From Candidatus Schekmanbacteria bacterium GWA2_38_11 (GTDB lineage Bacteria > Schekmanbacteria > GWA2-38-11), in NCBI GenBank assembly GCA_001790645.1, contig MGDB01000106.1, positions 1,419 through 7,199 of the forward strand: a DNA stretch of 5,781 nucleotides, written 5' to 3'. Both the position numbers and the translations under genes were made by a program. The notes under the pieces were generated by a model that saw nothing but the letters and a program-made list of their open reading frames with translations, did not search any database and had not been told where the DNA came from. Numbering within the stretch: position 1 is the first letter of the stretch; every line of letters starts with the position of its first letter. Positions 4,427 to 5,781 of this stretch are shown here, piece by piece.

Positions 4427-5781
4427 TTTCTATTTCCTCAAGTTCCAGTGGATGTTCGTGTTCCATCTCCTCCTTTGAAATCTTTCCAGTTAACCATGTC
4501 CAGTTCATTGGATAAACATCAGGGTTAAAAATAACATAGTAGAAATGCCACACGATTATGGCAAGTGTAGCAAGCCATGCCTCATAGTAATGAATCGTTT
4601 CTGTTACATCTGAGATCCATTTTGGGAAAAACTTCATAGCTTCAACTTCAAACCACAGGACAAAACCAGTAGCAGCCATCACAAAAGTTCCCCATATCAG
4701 CGCCCAGTATTCGCTCTTTTCAATATAATTGAACCTCTTAAACCTGGGTTTTTCTGATGATATGCCGGAAAGATATTTGAGGTTCTCTACTGTATCAAAT
4801 ACATCCTTCACTTTGGGAAGCATCTCCTTAAGTTCAAATCTTCCTCTTTTTGTAATTAAAAGGAAATAGATGTGATACAGGGCAGCTCCAACCATTACAA
4901 GAGCTGCAATTCTGTGAATAAGCCCTCTCAGGTTCATCCCCCCTTCAATCTCTCGCATTGGTGCCACCCACCATGTATCAGGAAATTTCAGTGCAAAACC
5001 TGTAAGTACTAAGATTGTAAAACTGCTAAGGAGCAGGAAATGCTGAATTCTTTCTGATAAATTCAGCCTTTCATAATAAACTCCTGATTTAGTAATTGGC
5101 TTACGTGTCCCTAAAAGGGACCCGATCAATTTTCTTAAGAAATCAAGACCGTTATGAAAAGCCATGCCTCCGATTGTTGAGACTATAAGGACTATATAAA
5201 ACCATTTCACATAAAAGACTGCCTTTGTACCGAATTCTCCCTCTAAAGAAGGGATCACGTGAATTGCACCTCTTGCAAAATTCTGTCCTGCCCCGGGATG
5301 GCATTTACCGCATGTTTTTGGAAGGTTATTCTTATTTATGGTTGCCCTCGGATCTGAAGAAGGAAGTATATCATGCACCCCATGACAGCTTGCGCAATTT
5401 GCCACAATATTTGACCCGCCTCTCTGTGCAAGGCCGTGAAAGCTGTCAAGGTAACTTGTAACCCTCTGGGCAGCAATTCCATACTCTTCAGTCAACCTTA
5501 TTCCAGAATGACACTTGGGGCATGTAGTCAGAGAAATAGCTGCTTCAGAAACAGATGACTTTGGATCAATATGCGACTTTATAGCATGAATTCCATGGCA
5601 ATCCGTACATATCGGGGCATCTGAAACGCCTGCTTTAGCAGCCTTCCCGTGAATACTCTCATCAAAGACTTTATAGATACCAAGATGACATTTACCACAG
5701 GTGCTTGGTGTATTCTTTCTTGAAACCAGAGAATCCGGGTCATTAGGAAGACGCATATTGTGATTGCCGTGGCAATCTATA
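4404..5781 (-). CDS. Fused multiheme cytochrome c - diheme cytochrome b, CbcL-like, N terminus beyond the window
   Basis: An inner-membrane protein joining a periplasmic multiheme c domain to an FdnI-like b domain; 458 residues are visible. The frame stays open past the Met at 5756 to the window edge and reads Ile-Asp-Cys-His-Gly-Asn-His-Asn before it. That is the end of another CXXCH motif, so this Met is internal and the gene is cut. Numbering from the first whole codon, c motifs end at His4 (partial) and start at Cys28, 58, 87, 129 and 157. A membrane helix at about 188-213 carries His209, and a basic cytoplasmic linker runs to about 238. Four b-domain helices follow, with probable ligand pairs His247/His412 and His289/His397. 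The tail has the Gly-Lys and His-Pro-Leu-Glu pattern. Geobacter CbcL has this architecture with nine c hemes, and three more upstream would give nine here. The family role is menaquinol oxidation feeding periplasmic cytochromes. Partner and direction here are inferred. It overlaps the next gene by 23 bases. Confidence 0.93.
   Translation of the reverse strand, partial: IDCHGNHNMRLPNDPDSLVSRKNTPSTCGKCHLGIYKVFDESIHGKAAKAGVSDAPICTDCHGIHAIKSHIDPKSSVSEAAISLTTCPKCHSGIRLTEEYGIAAQRVTSYLDSFHGLAQRGGSNIVANCASCHGVHDILPSSDPRATINKNNLPKTCGKCHPGAGQNFARGAIHVIPSLEGEFGTKAVFYVKWFYIVLIVSTIGGMAFHNGLDFLRKLIGSLLGTRKPITKSGVYYERLNLSERIQHFLLLSSFTILVLTGFALKFPDTWWVAPMREIEGGMNLRGLIHRIAALVMVGAALYHIYFLLITKRGRFELKEMLPKVKDVFDTVENLKYLSGISSEKPRFKRFNYIEKSEYWALIWGTFVMAATGFVLWFEVEAMKFFPKWISDVTETIHYYEAWLATLAIIVWHFYYVIFNPDVYPMNWTWLTGKISKEEMEHEHPLELEEIENGESKHE
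4421..4440 (-). promoter_or_regulatory. Two nested ribosome binding sites at the overlapping start of the 11-heme cytochrome c
   Basis: On the minus strand TGAGGA (4440-4435) lies eight bases before the ATG at 4426. GGAG (4424-4421), formed by the first codons, lies nine bases before the ATG at 4411. Both are inside the coding end of the fused gene, so reinitiation or coupled translation is likely. The sequence does not decide which start is used. Confidence 0.5.

Noticed and set aside
5225..5461. Plus-strand open frame of 78 codons opposite the fused cytochrome
   Set aside because: It is antisense to conserved heme-binding sequence and has no independent support.

Overview
The window is a single co-directional block on the minus strand that encodes electron-transfer proteins almost exclusively. 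In transcription order (right to left) there are five genes: a multiheme cytochrome c fused to a diheme cytochrome b (cut by the right edge, 4404-5781), a separate 11-heme membrane-anchored cytochrome c (3167-4426), a separate cytochrome b (2397-3077), a 9-heme membrane-anchored cytochrome c (1303-2370), and a cytochrome b with a long charged N-terminal extension (184-1146). The first two genes overlap, the third and fourth are 26 bases apart, and the B-C and D-E gaps are 89 and 156 bases. An operon is the simplest reading.

The main result is that the same two-part unit (periplasmic multiheme c domain with a C-terminal membrane helix, plus a four-helix FdnI/HydC-type diheme b protein) occurs three times in a row. 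It is fused once (c-b) and split twice (c, b). The fused form has the architecture described for Geobacter CbcL, an inner-membrane protein with a multiheme c domain and an FdnI-like b domain that moves electrons from menaquinol to the periplasm during respiration with low-potential metal or electrode acceptors. No catalytic reductase or dehydrogenase subunit is seen. I infer that the block makes two or three parallel quinone-periplasm electron conduits, perhaps tuned to different potentials. Direction of flow and final acceptor cannot be read from the sequence.

The last b gene is bracketed by two copies of a REP/BIME-like element (17-173 and 1170-1223). Each copy is an inverted pair of short hairpins, each preceded by GTAG on its own strand. 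That tetranucleotide-plus-hairpin layout is what REP-associated tyrosine transposases (RAYTs) recognise in other bacteria. The spacers also hold AT-rich or purine-rich short direct repeats.

Organism: a Gram-negative-type anaerobe with moderately AT-rich DNA and a large c-type cytochrome complement, such as an uncultured member of Desulfobacterota, Nitrospirota or a similar metal- or sulfur-respiring lineage. This is inference from gene content, and I cannot assign a phylum from the sequence alone. No RNA genes, CRISPR arrays or transposase genes were found.
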